A program made the position numbers and the translations under genes. From Pandoraea cepalis (GTDB taxonomy: Bacteria; Pseudomonadota; Gammaproteobacteria; Burkholderiales; Burkholderiaceae), in NCBI RefSeq assembly GCF_902459665.1, contig NZ_CABPSL010000016.1:1-64000 (forward strand): a stretch of 64,000 nucleotides of DNA. The letters are read 5' to 3'. Shown here one piece after another: positions 37,105 to 51,222 of the stretch (position 1 is the first letter of the stretch; each line of letters begins with the position of its first letter). Under the pieces are notes generated by a model. That model was not told where the DNA came from and ran no database searches. It saw only the letters and a list, made by a program, of their open reading frames with translations.

Positions 37105-38373
37105 TTACTGGCGGACTTCGCCGTGTCCGAACACGACGTACTTCAGACTCGTCAGGCCTTCGAGACCCACCGGACCGCGGGCGTGCAGCTTGTCGTTCGA
37201 GATACCGATCTCGGCACCCAGACCGAATTCGAAGCCGTCGGCGAAACGCGTGCTCGCGTTGATCATCACGCTCGCGGAATCGACTTCGCGCAGGAATTGC
37301 ATGGCGGCGGAGTAATCCTCGGTCACGATGGCATCGGTGTGATGCGAGCCATAGCGATTGATGTGCGCGATGGCCGGCGCCATGCCATCGACGATCTTCA
37401 GCGCCAGCACCGGTGCCAGATATTCCGTCGACCAATCCGCTTCGGTCGCCGCCACCACGCCCGTCACGCCGGCGTCGCTGAGCGCCGCCAGGGTTCGGTC
37501 GCAACCGCGCAGCTCGACCTGCTTATCCTGGAACATGCGCGCGATGGCGGGCAACTGGTCGATGGCCTGTTGGTCGACGAGCAATGTTTCCATCGTGTTG
37601 CAGGTGCCATAGCGATGCGTCTTGGCGTTCTCGCAAATCGCCAGCGCCTTCGCCGGATCGGCGCGACCGTCGACGTAGACATGGCAGATGCCGTCGAGGT
37701 GCTTGATCATCGGCACCCGCGCGTCCTGCATCAACCTCGCGATCAGGCTCTTGCCGCCGCGCGGCACGATCACGTCCACATAGTCGGTCATCGTGATGAG
37801 TTCGCCGACCGCTGCGCGGTCGGGCGTGCTCACGACCTGCACGGCATCACCCGGCAACCCGCTCGCCGCGAGCGCCTGCGCGATGAGGGCGGCCAGCGCC
37901 GTGTTGCTCTCGATGGCTTCGGACCCGCCGCGCAGAATGGTCGCGTTGCCCGACTTCAGGCAAAGCGCAGCCGCGTCGATGGTCACGTTGGGACGCGATT
38001 CGTAAATGATGCCGATGACGCCCAGCGGCACGCGCATCTGACCGACCTGAATGCCGCTCGGCTGCACGCGCACGTTGCTGATCTCGCCGATGGGGTCCGA
38101 CAGGCCCGCGATCTGACGCAGTCCTTCGATCATCGTGCGCAGCGCCTTGTCCGACAGCGTGAGACGGTCGATGAACGCGGCGTCCTGACCATTGGCGCGG
38201 GCGCGCTCGAGATCGCGGCGATTCACGTCCTGCAACGCCGCGCCATCGCGCTCGATGGCATCGGCAATCGCGAGCAGCGCGCGATTCTTGGCAGCGGTGT
38301 CGGCACGCGCCATGGCACGCGACGCCTCACGGGCGCGCTGGCCCAACGATTGCATGTAGGCTTTGATATCCAT
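37105..38373 (-). CDS. proA: Gamma-glutamyl phosphate reductase
   Basis: ProA reduces gamma-glutamyl phosphate to the semialdehyde in proline synthesis. The 422-residue protein starts at [16 protein letters not shown]. It has the family block [29 protein letters not shown], the catalytic Cys in [18 protein letters not shown], and [10 protein letters not shown] near the C-terminus. An in-frame Met 11 codons upstream is less likely. It is followed by hutD after 22 nt. Confidence 0.96.
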   Translation of the reverse strand: MDIKAYMQSLGQRAREASRAMARADTAAKNRALLAIADAIERDGAALQDVNRRDLERARANGQDAAFIDRLTLSDKALRTMIEGLRQIAGLSDPIGEISNVRVQPSGIQVGQMRVPLGVIGIIYESRPNVTIDAAALCLKSGNATILRGGSEAIESNTALAALIAQALAASGLPGDAVQVVSTPDRAAVGELITMTDYVDVIVPRGGKSLIARLMQDARVPMIKHLDGICHVYVDGRADPAKALAICENAKTHRYGTCNTMETLLVDQQAIDQLPAIARMFQDKQVELRGCDRTLAALSDAGVTGVVAATEADWSTEYLAPVLALKIVDGMAPAIAHINRYGSHHTDAIVTEDYSAAMQFLREVDSASVMINASTRFADGFEFGLGAEIGISNDKLHARGPVGLEGLTSLKYVVFGHGEVRQ

Positions 38374-38579
38374 ATCGTCTGTTTCGCAGTTCTCTTGGCG
38401 ACGCAATCGCCATTACATTCGGTGGGTTTTCGGTGCCGGTCGTCATCACGGTATTCGGACGGCAGCACACGGCACGTCGCCAGTCATGCGCCAGATTGTC
38501 CGTCAATTGTGGGGATCTTGCTGGCGCGGCTCCCGTGCCCCGGGAGGTGTTCCGGCGTTTGGCAGTGCTTGGGCGCGGT

Positions 38580-39659
38580 CTACGCGTGCACCGGACGGGG
38601 TGCGCGAGCGGAGCGCGCCATCGGCGGTCGCTCGCCGGCGAGCAGCAGCCCGAGTTGCAGCATGCCGTCCCACGGGTCGCCGGACAGACCGTCGGCCCGC
38701 AGCCCCTTGACCTGCCGGTCAAGACGCGCGGCCAACTGCAGTGCCTGCGCCAGCTTGGCGGGTGTGACTCGGTGGGCCGCCTGCTCCATCAGGCGCTCTC
38801 GTGGCCCCCAGACCCGATACTCGCGCAACAACATCGCAAGCGGCTTGCCCGCCGCCATCCCGCGCGTGATCTTGGTGAGGGTGCGCACTTCTTCGGTCAA
38901 CGCCCACAGGACCAGCGGTGCTGCTTCGCCCTCGCCACGAAGGCCGTCGAGCATGCGCACCAGCCGGGCGGTATCGCCTGCCAGGACCGCTTCACTGAGT
39001 TTGAAGACGTCGTAACGCGCCACGTTCATCACGGCATCCTGCACTTGCTCGAACGCGAGCGCACCCGCCGGATACAGCAGACCGAGCTTCTGAATCTCCT
39101 GATGGGCCGCCAGCAGGTTGCCCTCGACGCGATCCGCGATGAACTGCAGCACACGTCGTCCCGGCTCACCGGCTTCGACACGCTGCCCTTGTGCGGCGAG
39201 ACGCTGCGCAATCCAGTCGGGCAGACGGCTCCGGTCGACCGGGTCGATCTTCATCGTCACGCCCTCGCGATCGAGCGCCGTGAACCAATCGGATTTGGTC
39301 GCTGCCGCATCCAGGCGGGGCAGCGTGACAATGGTCAGGACGTCGCTGTTCGCGGCACTGGCGTGCGCCTTGAGCGCTGCGCCGCCGTCCTTGCCCGGCT
39401 TTCCGCCGGGAATGCGTAACTCGATGAGTTTGCGGTCGCCGAAAAGCGACATGGACTGGCTGGCGTTGGCGAGCGCGCCCCAGTCGAAGCTGCGCTCGAC
39501 GCTGAGCACATCACGCTCGGTGAAACCGCCCGCACGTGCCGCCGCGCGTACACGATCCACCGCCTCCTGAACGAGCAGGCTCTCGTCGCCGTAAATCGTA
39601 TAGATCGGTGAGAGGGTCTTGGCGAGATGCGCGTCGAGCGCGTCGGGACGCAGTTGCAT
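38580..39659 (-). CDS. holA: DNA polymerase III, delta subunit
   Basis: HolA opens the sliding clamp within the clamp loader. The 359-residue protein shows the family N-terminus MQLRPDALDAHLAKTLSPIYTIYGDESLLVQEAVD, the VERSFDW segment and the C-terminal collar domain (LWALTEEVRTLTKI). It follows lptE by 11 nt in the conserved leuS-lptE-holA order. Confidence 0.94.
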   Translation of the reverse strand: MQLRPDALDAHLAKTLSPIYTIYGDESLLVQEAVDRVRAAARAGGFTERDVLSVERSFDWGALANASQSMSLFGDRKLIELRIPGGKPGKDGGAALKAHASAANSDVLTIVTLPRLDAAATKSDWFTALDREGVTMKIDPVDRSRLPDWIAQRLAAQGQRVEAGEPGRRVLQFIADRVEGNLLAAHQEIQKLGLLYPAGALAFEQVQDAVMNVARYDVFKLSEAVLAGDTARLVRMLDGLRGEGEAAPLVLWALTEEVRTLTKITRGMAAGKPLAMLLREYRVWGPRERLMEQAAHRVTPAKLAQALQLAARLDRQVKGLRADGLSGDPWDGMLQLGLLLAGERPPMARSARAPRPVHA

Positions 39660-39670
39660 GATGGCAGACG

Positions 39671-40186
39671 TTACTCTTCCGGCTTCGTCGTCGGCAGCGA
39701 TTTCACCGCTTCCATGCGACGAATGATCTGGTCGACGGCATCTTTCTGCATGTCGCGGTTGAGCAGTGCGCCTTCTGCATCACGCGCCGTCGTTTCGTTG
39801 TCGCTATAGGGCAGATTGCGCGTCAGGCGAATCGTGCTCAACGGGATGATCGGCGTGCCATCTGGTGTCACGAGTTGAAAGGTGAACGAACTACGCAGCT
39901 CGTATTCACGTGCCTGGCCATTGGCATCAAGACTGATGGCCGTCCGCGACGACGTAGTGTTCACGAACTCCAACCGCGCATCGGCATCCTTAGGCTCGGT
40001 CACCACAACGGTGTCCTTGCTGCCGTACCGGATGTAGCGCGAGATGTCGGTCGCCATCTGGCCGCCGCCGGAGATGTACAAACGGTGGAATGCATACTCG
40101 CTCGCACCGCGCAGCTGGAAGCCGCACGCCGACAGTACGAGCGCCCAACCCAGCAGGGCAATCCCGCCGAAAATCCTGCGCGTCAT
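39671..40186 (-). CDS. lptE: LPS-assembly lipoprotein LptE
   Basis: LptE plugs and stabilises the LptD barrel. The ATG at 40186 gives a lipoprotein signal peptide, MTRRIFGGIALLGWALVLSAC, with the lipidated Cys at 21, followed by GFQLRGASEYAFHRLYISG. Upstream in-frame Met codons would put a charged stretch before the signal and are rejected. The 171-residue length is normal. Lnt and LptD, its acylation enzyme and partner, are also in this window. Confidence 0.93.
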   Translation of the reverse strand: MTRRIFGGIALLGWALVLSACGFQLRGASEYAFHRLYISGGGQMATDISRYIRYGSKDTVVVTEPKDADARLEFVNTTSSRTAISLDANGQAREYELRSSFTFQLVTPDGTPIIPLSTIRLTRNLPYSDNETTARDAEGALLNRDMQKDAVDQIIRRMEAVKSLPTTKPEE

Positions 40187-40281
40187 ACCGACGCCTCGTT
40201 GCCCGGATGTCATTTGCACGTGATGTGCCCTCTTGTCACCAAACGTCATCAATTCATCGATCGGCGGCCGCAACGGCCACC

Positions 40282-44006
<3,725 letters not shown>

Positions 44007-44015
44007 TCAGACAGC

Positions 44016-44684
44016 TTACTTGGGCATCGAGAACAGGCCACCGCCGGAAGTCACCCGCGGCGACGGGACAAGCCCCGTGCCCGTGGCCGTCGTCGCGCTG
44101 CCCGAAGCGCTGTCGCCAGCGGTGGACTGTGCGTTGGACGCAGGGGCCGGCTCGGAAGCGGTAGCCGCCGCAGCGGTCGACACGGCCGCGACGTCGGACG
44201 CGGCAGGCGCGGCAGTCTCCGCGGCCGCAGCGCTCGCCGTCGACGGGGCCGAGGCGTCGGTCTTTACCGTCTTGCCCTTCTGACCATCGATTTCCCGCAC
44301 CAACTGATATTCGGTCGGCAGATTTTCTCCGCCTTCCCAGCGCGCCAGCGTGTCGCCGTCGAAGTACACCTTCAGGTGACGCTCCTGAACCACCGACGCA
44401 TTGCCGCGCTTGAAATAGAAGACATAGTCCCAGCGATTCGCGTGGAAGATGTCCGTGAGCAGCGGCGTGCCGAGCAGTTGACGGACCTGATCGCGCGTCA
44501 TGCCGGCTTTGAGCTGCTCATAGGCCTCTTTCGAGACGAAGTTGCCTTGAACGATGTTGATTCGATACGGCGTGACCACGCCGATCACTTTGTCGGTCAC
44601 GCTGTCATACGTCGAGCAACCGGCCAGGGCCAGGAATGCCGCTGCAGCGCAGACGGAGAGCGGAAGGGAGAGATAACGACGCAA
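44016..44684 (-). CDS. bamE: BamE/SmpA outer-membrane assembly lipoprotein with a long Ala-rich tail
   Basis: BamE is an accessory lipoprotein of the BAM complex. The TTG at 44682-44684 gives a compact lipoprotein signal peptide, MRRYLSLPLSVCAAAAFLALAGC (Cys23). The longer ATG starts at 44744 and 44798 place ~20-38 unrelated residues before it. The BamE fold spans about residues 35-130 (TPYRINIVQGNFVSKEAYEQLKAGMTRDQVRQLLGTPLL, WDYVFYF). From about residue 138 there is a low-complexity Ala/Ser/Thr tail of ~80 residues, which makes the protein about twice the length of E. coli BamE. It is divergent from fur. Confidence 0.9.
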   Translation of the reverse strand: MRRYLSLPLSVCAAAAFLALAGCSTYDSVTDKVIGVVTPYRINIVQGNFVSKEAYEQLKAGMTRDQVRQLLGTPLLTDIFHANRWDYVFYFKRGNASVVQERHLKVYFDGDTLARWEGGENLPTEYQLVREIDGQKGKTVKTDASAPSTASAAAAETAAPAASDVAAVSTAAAATASEPAPASNAQSTAGDSASGSATTATGTGLVPSPRVTSGGGLFSMPK

Positions 44685-44850
44685 ATCTGACTCGCTTTCA
44701 AAAAAATCGACCTTGAATCCGGCACGCCGGGCGCGCCGCCACATCGCCCCCGTTGACGGTACAAACCGTCCCGATTGCCCTGGTTTGCGCCCGGGCAAGG
44801 CAAAAAGGCATTATTATTGCGGCTGTATTGTACTCTAGGGACGTAGAGCG

Positions 44851-45288
44851 ATGCCGAATCCCGCCGATCTGAAAAATATCGGACTGAAAGCCACGCTTCC
44901 GCGCCTCAAAATTCTGGAGATTTTCCAGAACAGCGAGAGCGAGGTGCACCATTTAACCGCCGAAGACGTCTATCGTCATCTGCTCAACGAAAACCTCGAT
45001 ATCGGCCTGGCCACGGTGTACCGTGTCCTGACGCAGTTCGAGCAAGCGGGCCTATTGTCGCGCAGCAACTTTGAGTCCGGCAAGGCCGTTTTCGAGCTCA
45101 ACGAAGGCCATCACCACGATCACCTCGTGTGCCTCGACTGCGGGCGTGTCGAAGAGTTCTTCGACGCCGAGATCGAACGCCGCCAGAAAATGATCGCCAA
45201 GGAACGTGGCTTCGCGCTCCAGGACCACTCGCTCGCGATGTACGGCAGCTGCACGAAAAACCCCTGCCCGCATCGTCAAAAGAATTAA
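44851..45288 (+). CDS. fur: Ferric uptake regulator
   Basis: This 145-residue metal-dependent repressor has an N-terminal winged helix (residues ~1-82: [32 protein letters not shown]) and a C-terminal dimerisation/metal domain. The latter has the HHHDHLVC cluster (His87-89, His91, Cys94) followed by CG (Cys97) and a second Cys pair near the end (SCTKNPC). The divergent arrangement with bamE is conserved in related bacteria. It may be the iron sensor for the genome; the metal-operon palindromes at 1649-1690 could bind a paralogue. Confidence 0.96.
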   Translation: MPNPADLKNIGLKATLPRLKILEIFQNSESEVHHLTAEDVYRHLLNENLDIGLATVYRVLTQFEQAGLLSRSNFESGKAVFELNEGHHHDHLVCLDCGRVEEFFDAEIERRQKMIAKERGFALQDHSLAMYGSCTKNPCPHRQKN

Positions 45289-45300
45289 ACGTTGCTTTGG

Positions 45301-45328
45301 CAGAATGTCTTCTGATGGAGACATTCTG
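45301..45328. repeat. 10-bp inverted repeat downstream of fur
   Basis: CAGAATGTCT (45301-45310) and AGACATTCTG (45319-45328) form a perfect 10-bp stem with an 8-nt loop, 13 nt after the fur stop. There is no T run, so it may stabilise the fur 3' end or be an operator for the downstream Wzz-like gene. Confidence 0.5.
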
Positions 45329-45446
45329 GGATCTTCCCCAAGGCCCAGCCATTGATGCTTTGATCGCTAATACGCATCCGCTGTCAGAGGCGGTCTAATG
45401 CGACCTGCTGGCGCTCCCCACATTATCGAAGCCCCCCTTTCTTCAC

Positions 45447-46310
45447 ATGAATCACAAAGAATCGCCCAACGACATGGCTCAGAGTGACGACGACGAAATT
45501 TCGCTGGCGGATATTCTCGATTTTGCCCGCGACAACGTCAAAGTGATTGCTGGACTTGCCGTGGTCGGCGCCATCATCGGCGTTGGCAGCACATTTGCGC
45601 TCCACAAGAAATGGGAAGGCACGGTAACGCTGCAGATCGGACGCGCGGCTGGCTCGCCCGTCGCCGGCCCTGATGGCCCCTTGATCGAGTCGATTCAGCA
45701 AACGGTCGGTCGAGTGCAACTGAGCACGTTCCGGGACAAAGTCACCGCCGAGGTACTTCCCCAGTTGCAGGGCGACGAAGCCGCGCTGCGCAAAACCGTC
45801 GCCTGGAACGCCATGAAGGCACGATCGCTTCCGGGTACTGCGTACATCGAGATCACCGCGCGCGGCACCTCGCCCGAGCAAGCCGAACAGGTGCTTAAAG
45901 CCGCATCGCAACGAATCGAAACCGAACACGCAGCAATCCTCGAACGCGCGCGCATGCTTCCCAAGCAGCAGTTGAGCGTCATTGACACCGCCATTGAGGC
46001 GAACACCAAAGCGCAGGACCAATTGAGCGCGGCATTGGCGCGATCGAAGAATTCGGATTCGGTCATGGCATTGGGCGCATTACAGAGCAGCCGGACAGAA
46101 CGCGCCACGCTCAACGAAAGCCGCTTTCGCGTCTCGCAGATGCTTGCCCCGGATCAGTCGTACAACACGCGCATCGTCAGTGCGATTCAGGTCGGCCCGA
46201 ACGCCGTCTTTCCGCGAAAGTCATACTTCGGCCTTGGCGGTCTGGTGTTGGGTGCCATCGTCGGCGTTATCGTCGGGCTTTGCCGCAAGGGACGCGCACG
46301 CAGCGCATAA
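45447..46310 (+). CDS. Wzz-type chain-length determinant protein (orphan)
   Basis: This 287-residue protein has the Wzz layout: a cytoplasmic acidic N-terminus (DDDEISLADILDFARDN), a first membrane helix (about 33-52), a large periplasmic part with predicted coiled-coil (about 170-230, ERARMLPKQQLSVIDTAIEA), and a second helix near the C-terminus preceded by FPRKSYFGLGG (about 255-280). Wzz proteins set O-antigen or capsule chain length with a Wzy polymerase. No glycosyltransferase, wzx or wzy is nearby. It lies between fur and gap and ends at a strong terminator. The target polysaccharide is unknown. Confidence 0.75.
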   Translation: MNHKESPNDMAQSDDDEISLADILDFARDNVKVIAGLAVVGAIIGVGSTFALHKKWEGTVTLQIGRAAGSPVAGPDGPLIESIQQTVGRVQLSTFRDKVTAEVLPQLQGDEAALRKTVAWNAMKARSLPGTAYIEITARGTSPEQAEQVLKAASQRIETEHAAILERARMLPKQQLSVIDTAIEANTKAQDQLSAALARSKNSDSVMALGALQSSRTERATLNESRFRVSQMLAPDQSYNTRIVSAIQVGPNAVFPRKSYFGLGGLVLGAIVGVIVGLCRKGRARSA

Positions 46311-46348
46311 ACCGCGAAATCCCAGCACAACAACGCCGCACCCCAACG

Positions 46349-46381
46349 AAAAAGCCGCTGTCTCACGACAGCGGCTTTTTT
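46349..46381. terminator. Bidirectional terminator between the Wzz-like gene and gap
   Basis: AAAAAGCCGCTGTC and GACAGCGGCTTTTT form a perfect 14-bp stem with a TCAC loop and T runs on both strands. It serves the rightward Wzz-like gene and the leftward gap gene. Confidence 0.9.
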
Positions 46382-46402
46382 ACGACTGGACGTCAAACGC
46401 GA

Positions 46403-47413
46403 TTACTTCGCCGACATGAGTGCAACGGTCGTGTCGAGCATGCGGTTCGAGAAGCCCCACTCGTTGTCGTACCACGAGCCGACCTTCACCAGGCGGCCCG
46501 ACACCTTGGTCAGTGTACCGTCGAAGTTCGACGAGGCCGGGTTGTGGTTGAAGTCGACCGACACCAGCGGTGCCGTGTTGTACGTTGCGATGGCCTTGAG
46601 CGATCCCTCGGCCGCTTCCTTCAGAATCGCATTGACTTCGTCAACCGTCGTGTCGCGCTTGGCAACGAACGACAGGTCGACGATCGACACGTTGATCGTC
46701 GGAACGCGAATGGCGTAACCGTCGAGCTTGCCATTGAGTTCCGGCAACACCAGACCGACGGCCGACGCCGCGCCCGTCTTGGTCGGGATCATGCTCATCG
46801 TGGCCGAGCGCGCACGGCGCAGGTCTTCGTGATAGACGTCCGTCAGCACCTGGTCGTTGGTGTAGGCGTGCACCGTGGTCATCAGACCCGTTTCCAGACC
46901 GATCTTCTCGTGCAGCGGCTTGACCAGCGGCGCCAGGCAGTTCGTGGTGCACGAGGCGTTCGAGATGACCGTGTCGGTCGACTTGAGCACGCCTTCGTTC
47001 ACGCCGAACACGATCGTGGCGTCGACATCCTTGCCGCCCGGGGCCGAGATGATGACCTTCTTCGCGCCGCCCTTCAGGTGAGCGCCGGCCTTTTCCTTCG
47101 TGGTGAAGAAGCCCGTGCACTCAAGCACGACATCCACGCCCAGCTCGCCCCACGGCAGTTCGGCCGGGTTGCGGTTGGCCAGCACGCGAATCTTGTCGCC
47201 GTTGACGATCATGAAATCGCCGTCGACCGACACCGTGCCCGGGAACTTGCCGTGCGCCGTATCGTATTGCGTCAGGTGAGCGTTCGTCTGCGCATTGCCG
47301 AGATCGTTGATGGCGACGATTTCGATGTCGTGCTTCTTACCACCTTCATAATGGGCACGCAGCACGTTGCGGCCGATACGGCCGTAGCCGTTGATAGCGA
47401 CGCGAATGGTCAT
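46403..47413 (-). CDS. gap: Glyceraldehyde-3-phosphate dehydrogenase
   Basis: This 336-residue type I GAPDH carries out the NAD-dependent central carbon step. The Rossmann start [16 protein letters not shown], the catalytic Cys in [12 protein letters not shown] and the partner His in [16 protein letters not shown]-adjacent sequence are present, as is the C-terminal [13 protein letters not shown]. The ATG at 47413 is preferred over 47449. It follows tkt by 28 nt, so the two form a carbon-metabolism operon. Confidence 0.97.
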   Translation of the reverse strand: MTIRVAINGYGRIGRNVLRAHYEGGKKHDIEIVAINDLGNAQTNAHLTQYDTAHGKFPGTVSVDGDFMIVNGDKIRVLANRNPAELPWGELGVDVVLECTGFFTTKEKAGAHLKGGAKKVIISAPGGKDVDATIVFGVNEGVLKSTDTVISNASCTTNCLAPLVKPLHEKIGLETGLMTTVHAYTNDQVLTDVYHEDLRRARSATMSMIPTKTGAASAVGLVLPELNGKLDGYAIRVPTINVSIVDLSFVAKRDTTVDEVNAILKEAAEGSLKAIATYNTAPLVSVDFNHNPASSNFDGTLTKVSGRLVKVGSWYDNEWGFSNRMLDTTVALMSAK

Positions 47414-47441
47414 GGGGGTTTCTCCGTAAGGTCTAACGAAA

Positions 47442-49454
47442 TCAGCCAAGCACGGACTTGACCGTCGCGACCACGTGGTCGACGGTGAAGCCGAAGTGTT
47501 TGAACAGCACGCCGGCCGGGGCCGACTCGCCGAAGGTGTCGATGCCGACCACGCCGCCTTCCAGGCCGACGTACTTATGCCAATACGCCGTCACGCCGGC
47601 TTCGATCGCCACGCGCGACACACCACGCGGCAGCACGCGCTCGCGATACGCCTTGTCCTGACGGTCGAACACGTTGGCCGACGGCATCGACACGACACGC
47701 GCCGCGATGCCCTCGGCAGCCAACGCCTCGGCGCCCTTGAGGGCCAGCTCGATTTCCGAGCCGGTCGCGATCAGCACGATCTGCGGATTCGCCACGTCGC
47801 GCAGCACATAGCCGCCACGACGGATATCGGCAATCTGCGCATCGTCGCGCGAGACGAACGGCAGGTTCTGACGGCTGAGCACCAGGCTCGACGGACCATC
47901 GTGACGTTCGACGGCCGCCACCCAGGCGACCGCCGTCTCCGTCGTATCGCAGGGACGCCACACGTCCATCTGCGGGATCAGGCGCAGGCTCGAGACGTGC
48001 TCGACGGACTGGTGCGTCGGACCGTCTTCACCCAGACCGATCGAGTCGTGCGTAAACACGAAGATCGAGCGCAGCTTCATCAGCGCCGCCATACGCAGCG
48101 CATTGCGGCTGTAGTCAGAGAACGTCAGGAACGTTCCACCGAACGGGATGTAGCCGCCATGCAGCGCCATGCCGTTCATGATGGCGCTCATGCCGAACTC
48201 GCGCACGCCGTAGTTGATGTGGTTGCCAAACTGCACGCCTTCCGCGTTGGCCCGCACCGCCTTGCTGGCCTTCCAATTCGTGAGGTTCGAGCCGGTCAGG
48301 TCGGCCGAGCCACCCAGGAACTCCGGCAGTACGGCGGCCAGACCTTCGATCGCAAGCTGAGAGGCCTTGCGCGTGGCGACCGTCTCGCCCTTCTCGTTAG
48401 TCTTGGCGATGAACGCGGCGGCGGCCGACTTGAAGTCGCCGGGCAGCTCACCCTTCATGCGACGCTCAAATTCGGCAGCCTCTGCCGGGAACTGGCTGCG
48501 GTAGGCGGCAAAGCGCTCGTTCCATGCGCCTTCGGCACGCTGACCGGCGGCCTTGGCATCCCATGCGGTGTAGACATCGGCCGGCAGCTCGAACGGCGGC
48601 AGGTGCCAACCGAGCGACGCGCGCGTGGCGGCGATTTCGTCGGCGCCCAACGGCGCACCATGCACATCGTGACCGCCCTGCTTGTTCGGCGCGCCCTTGC
48701 CGATCAGCGTCTTGCAGCAGATCAGCGTCGGACGATCCGAGGTCTTGGCCTGGGCGATGGCGGCGTCGACCGCGTCGACATCGTGGCCGTCGATGTCGCG
48801 AATCACGTTCCAGCCATAAGCTTCGAAGCGCTTCGGTGTGTCGTCGGCAAACCAGTATTCGACGTCGCCGTCGATCGAGATGCCGTTATCGTCGTACAGC
48901 GCGATGAGCTTGTTCAGACGCAGCGTTCCCGCGAGCGAACACGCTTCATGCGAGATGCCTTCCATCAGACAGCCGTCGCCGAGGAACGCATACGTGTAGT
49001 GGTCGACGATATCGTTGCCCGGGCGGTTGAATTCCTTGGCGAGCAGGGCCTCGGCCAGCGCGAAACCCACCGCGTTGGTGATGCCCTGACCCAGCGGGCC
49101 CGTGGTCGTCTCGATGCCCGGCGTGACGCCCACTTCCGGGTGCCCCGGCGTCTTGCTGTGCAGTTGGCGGAAGTGCTTGAGCTCTTCGATCGGCAGGTCA
49201 TAGCCCGTCAGATGCAGCAACGAATAGATGAGCATCGAGCCGTGGCCATTCGACAGCACGAAGCGGTCGCGATCGAACCAATGCGGGTTGACGGGGTTGT
49301 GCTTGAGGTGACGGCCCCAGAGAGCGACCGCGATATCGGCCATGCCCATCGGCGCGCCAGGGTGACCGGAGTTGGCCTGTTGGACCGCGTCCATGGAGAG
49401 GACGCGAATGGCAGAGGCCATCAGCGCAGGCGTAGCAGAAGAGGAGTTCGTCAT
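47442..49454 (-). CDS. tkt: Transketolase
   Basis: This 670-residue thiamine-diphosphate enzyme moves two-carbon units in the pentose phosphate pathway. The N-terminal [16 protein letters not shown], the ThDP motif [13 protein letters not shown] and the central [10 protein letters not shown] and [16 protein letters not shown] segments are intact. The ATG at 49454 is chosen; the upstream extension to 49532 overlaps the divergent promoter region. It is co-oriented with gap. Confidence 0.96.
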   Translation of the reverse strand: MTNSSSATPALMASAIRVLSMDAVQQANSGHPGAPMGMADIAVALWGRHLKHNPVNPHWFDRDRFVLSNGHGSMLIYSLLHLTGYDLPIEELKHFRQLHSKTPGHPEVGVTPGIETTTGPLGQGITNAVGFALAEALLAKEFNRPGNDIVDHYTYAFLGDGCLMEGISHEACSLAGTLRLNKLIALYDDNGISIDGDVEYWFADDTPKRFEAYGWNVIRDIDGHDVDAVDAAIAQAKTSDRPTLICCKTLIGKGAPNKQGGHDVHGAPLGADEIAATRASLGWHLPPFELPADVYTAWDAKAAGQRAEGAWNERFAAYRSQFPAEAAEFERRMKGELPGDFKSAAAAFIAKTNEKGETVATRKASQLAIEGLAAVLPEFLGGSADLTGSNLTNWKASKAVRANAEGVQFGNHINYGVREFGMSAIMNGMALHGGYIPFGGTFLTFSDYSRNALRMAALMKLRSIFVFTHDSIGLGEDGPTHQSVEHVSSLRLIPQMDVWRPCDTTETAVAWVAAVERHDGPSSLVLSRQNLPFVSRDDAQIADIRRGGYVLRDVANPQIVLIATGSEIELALKGAEALAAEGIAARVVSMPSANVFDRQDKAYRERVLPRGVSRVAIEAGVTAYWHKYVGLEGGVVGIDTFGESAPAGVLFKHFGFTVDHVVATVKSVLG

Positions 49455-49653
49455 GGTGAACAGCCGGAAGAGCGGGCGTGCCCCCGTTGCCGCGAGCTGC
49501 CGCGCGAAATTCGAATGCGGAATAAAGTCCAAGATTTTACCAGATACGGCCGTTGCCCGGGTCGCTCGCGGCGAACTTCCCCAAATGACGGGAACGTGGA
49601 ATCATGCAAAGAACAGGCATGATCGCCACCCATTAGAGGAAGTTGCCTCGCCA

Positions 49654-50559
49654 ATGCCCGCCAAACGTGACATCAGCGGCGACCCATCGACCGCCGCATT
49701 GCGCCCGTGCGCGGCGCCGCTCGGGCCTTGGGCCGGTTATACGTTCGCCGCGCGCCCGGTATTCGCCGCCACGTCGGCCTATCAGCGCATCGAGGTCGTG
49801 GATTTGCCGGCATTCGGGGCACTTGGGCGGGCCTATCGGCTCGGCGGCCGGTTCATGGCGTCGCTCGCTGATGCGCATATCTGCCACGAATGCATGGTGC
49901 ATCCGCTCTTGCTTGCGCACGGCAACGCCCAGCGTGTTTTGGTGCTTGGCGGGGGTGATGGCGGCTCGGCGCGCGAAGCCTTGCGTCACGCGAGCGTGCG
50001 CGAGGTTGTCGTCGCCGAACTCGATGCCCAGGTGCCGGCGACGATCCTGAAGTACATGCCGACGTTGGCGGACGGCGCATTCGACGATCCGCGCACCACG
50101 CTTGTCATCGGCGACGCCCGGGATCTCGTCGACGCCGCGCTGGCTCGCGGAGAAGCGTTCGACGCCGTGATTTTCGACCTGACCGACGCTGACGGCGAAG
50201 CGGCCACGCTGCATGGCGCGCCTTTCTTTGCCAAACTCCGCGCGTTACTCGGCCCACGCGGCGCTATCGCCCTGCAACTCGGGGCGCCATGGTTCGAAGC
50301 CGATCAAGTCGCGCGCATGCTCGATGCCCTGCGCTCGGTGTTCAAATTTGTCCAGCCGATAACCACGTATGTGCCGCTGTACGGCACGTTGTGGGCGCTC
50401 GCGTTCGCCAGCGATTCGCTCGACGTGCGTGGCAGCGATGCAACCGCGGCCACGCAGGCCCTGCTATCGCGAGAATCCCTGCGCCACTATGCGCCGGCCC
50501 GGCGTGCCGCGCTTTTCGACATCCCGCCGGAACTGATGGCCGTGCTCGGCGATCGATAA
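49654..50559 (+). CDS. Spermidine synthase-like aminopropyltransferase
   Basis: This 301-residue protein has the spermidine-synthase fold. The SAM-type motif VLVLGGGDGGSAREALRH follows a substrate-loop segment HICHECMVHPLLLAHG, and the catalytic-region motif is IFDLTDADG, close to the usual DLTDP/DSTDP. The ATG at 49654 follows AGAGGAAG. It is divergent from tkt, and no speD or speA is adjacent. It may be a polyamine synthase or one of the related fused-type methyl/aminopropyl transferases, so the substrate is open. Confidence 0.8.
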   Translation: MPAKRDISGDPSTAALRPCAAPLGPWAGYTFAARPVFAATSAYQRIEVVDLPAFGALGRAYRLGGRFMASLADAHICHECMVHPLLLAHGNAQRVLVLGGGDGGSAREALRHASVREVVVAELDAQVPATILKYMPTLADGAFDDPRTTLVIGDARDLVDAALARGEAFDAVIFDLTDADGEAATLHGAPFFAKLRALLGPRGAIALQLGAPWFEADQVARMLDALRSVFKFVQPITTYVPLYGTLWALAFASDSLDVRGSDATAATQALLSRESLRHYAPARRAALFDIPPELMAVLGDR

Positions 50560-50720
50560 CCAACCGCGCGACGATGAGATGACGCGACGCAAGTGAATCA
50601 AGCCCGCATTCCTTGTATATTGAAAACTCATCGCAACCGTTGGCGGCGGACCGTTCGCGTATTCGTGCGTCAGGACGAGACTGCTTTACCCACAGCCGAC
50701 GCTCATACCGGAGCACCGTC

Positions 50721-51143
50721 ATGCCCGATCCCCGCCCCGCCCATGTGCCGTGGTTGACGCCCTACCTGACCGTGCGCGACGCCAAGGCGGCGGCGACGTT
50801 CTATGCGCAGGCGTTCGGCTTCTCGGTGCATGACATGGTGAACGACGACGGCATCGTCATGCACGTGGAAATGTTTTATCAAGGGCAATTGATCGTGATG
50901 TTCGCCCCCGAGGGCGCATTCGCGAGCACCGCGCGCACGCCGCGCACCTCCGGTGTGGAGGCGTCGCAGAGCTTCTATGTCTATACGGAAGACGTCGATG
51001 CCCTATACGCGCAGGCGACCGCCGCCGGCGCGAAGGGGCTAACGCCTCCCAGCGACCAATTCTGGGGCGACCGCTTTTGCCAACTGGAAGACCCGGACGG
51101 CTATCGCTGGGGCTTCGCCCGCCCCGTCGCTCCGCGAAGCTGA
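50721..51143 (+). CDS. VOC-family (glyoxalase/bleomycin-resistance) protein
   Basis: This 140-residue vicinal-oxygen-chelate protein of the PhnB/YdcA-like type has LTPYLTVRDAKAAATFYAQAFGF at the N-terminus and LEDPDGYRWGFA near the end. Family members bind metals or small ligands, but the function of this subgroup is not fixed. The ATG at 50721 is chosen because the longer frame from 50613 is not conserved. Confidence 0.85.
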   Translation: MPDPRPAHVPWLTPYLTVRDAKAAATFYAQAFGFSVHDMVNDDGIVMHVEMFYQGQLIVMFAPEGAFASTARTPRTSGVEASQSFYVYTEDVDALYAQATAAGAKGLTPPSDQFWGDRFCQLEDPDGYRWGFARPVAPRS

Positions 51144-51222
51144 GCCGTTTCTCCCTCTGGCGTTGGGGTATGCTTCTGTCCCCGGCGCCACGCCCGACCG
51201 CGCCCTTTCGACTCCCGTCCGT

